This document shows, one piece after another, positions 4,620 through 5,111 of a stretch of DNA of 5,111 bases. Within the stretch, counting starts at the first letter, position 1. The number at the start of each line of letters is the position of its first letter. This DNA is from Candidatus Falkowbacteria bacterium HGW-Falkowbacteria-2 (GTDB taxonomy: Bacteria > Patescibacteriota > Patescibacteriia > Patescibacteriales > UBA12465): NCBI GenBank assembly GCA_002841655.1, contig PHAH01000060.1, positions 1 through 5,111 on the forward strand, read 5' to 3'. Below the pieces are notes generated by a model, which had not been told where the DNA came from, did no database searches, and worked only from the letters and a program-made list of their open reading frames with translations. The translations under genes were made by a program, and so were the position numbers.

Positions 4620-5111
4620 ATGAACAAGTTAACACTAAAAACAGAATGGCTCGCACTATTATTAATAGTGCTAGCAATCGGCTTAAGCATTTGGGCTTAT
4701 CCGCAATTACCAGAACGAGTTGCCTCGCACTGGAATGTCGCCGGTGAGGTTGATGGTTGGTCAAGTAGACTTTTCCATTCAATCTTTTTCCCAGCTTTAC
4801 TGGTTGGTCTTTATGTTATGTTTATCGTTCTGCCTTATCTTGATCCTAAAAAAGAAAGATATGCAGAGTTTACCGGAGTATATCGAATGATAAAAGACGC
4901 GATTCTGTTCGTGATGACCGGCGTGTTTGTAGTCGCCACCTTCTATAACCTTGTCTATGACATAAACGTTGGCGTCGTTATTCCCAGCTTAATTGGCATC
5001 CTCTTCCTGGTTATGGGCAACTACTTTGGTAAAATAAAACGCAATTGGTTTGTAGGTATAAAAACTCCATGGACACTATCATCTGAGAATATTTGGAACA
5101 AGACCCATCGC
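4620..5111 (+). CDS. sdpI: SdpI-family membrane immunity/signalling protein (3' end cut)
   Basis: The first 164 residues of a multi-pass membrane protein; the frame runs open through the last base, and the family is usually a little over 200 residues. Membrane helices lie at about 10-27, 52-71, 93-112 and 118-136. The N-terminal DUF1648 segment has the typical YPQLPERVASHWNVAGEVDGW (27-47). The SdpI signature follows: GNYFGKIKRNWFVGIKTPWT (133-152), then LSSENIWNKTHR to the edge. In Bacillus subtilis, SdpI protects against the SdpC-derived killing peptide and, when occupied, sequesters the SdpR repressor at the membrane. Many bacteria carry SdpI homologues without the toxin, so the ligand here is unknown. 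The ATG follows the sdpR stop by one base, in a TAATATG context, which suggests coupled translation. Confidence 0.95.
   Translation, partial: MNKLTLKTEWLALLLIVLAIGLSIWAYPQLPERVASHWNVAGEVDGWSSRLFHSIFFPALLVGLYVMFIVLPYLDPKKERYAEFTGVYRMIKDAILFVMTGVFVVATFYNLVYDINVGVVIPSLIGILFLVMGNYFGKIKRNWFVGIKTPWTLSSENIWNKTHR

Noticed and set aside
4534..4782. Minus-strand open frame over the sdpR-sdpI junction
   Set aside because: It is antisense to two well-supported coding regions and its product has no recognisable features.

Overview
This 5.1-kb window looks like compact bacterial chromosome with moderate A+T content. The style suggests a Patescibacteria (CPR, Parcubacteria-like) genome: short intergenic gaps, almost no Shine-Dalgarno sequences, only TAA stop codons, extended -10 promoters of the TGnTATAAT type, and small unknown proteins mixed with housekeeping genes. 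That placement is an inference from style; the window has no rRNA or other phylogenetic marker.

Layout from left to right: (1) at 1-71, the probable C-terminal tail of an upstream gene, closed by a perfect 26-bp palindromic terminator at 91-116. (2) At 153-983, an alpha/beta hydrolase with an intact catalytic triad, whose extended -10 lies so close to its ATG that the mRNA is probably leaderless. (3) At 1056-1505, a Bcp/PrxQ thiol peroxidase with its own promoter, whose -35 overlaps the hydrolase stop codon. (4) From about 1541 to 3786, a five-gene operon: a DksA/TraR-family zinc-finger protein, lipoprotein signal peptidase LspA, and three proteins I cannot identify. Of these, one has a weak nuclease-like D...D motif pair, one has two CxxC knuckles, and one is a small charged helical protein. 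The operon ends at a strong, probably bidirectional terminator. (5) At 3795-4235 on the minus strand, tsaE, the ATPase of tRNA t6A biosynthesis, convergent with the operon. (6) From 4281 to the window end, a divergent sdpR-sdpI module: an ArsR-type repressor and a multi-pass membrane protein cut by the window edge. They lie behind a perfect-consensus sigma-70 promoter whose -10 and start point sit inside a long dyad, the likely autoregulatory operator.

The genes cover stress and envelope housekeeping: peroxide removal, transcription tuning, lipoprotein maturation and tRNA modification. The most system-like part is the sdpR-sdpI pair with its operator, comparable to the Bacillus subtilis SDP-toxin immunity and signalling circuit. 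The least explained part is the trio of unknown genes downstream of lspA. No mobile elements, CRISPR arrays, tRNAs or rRNAs were seen.
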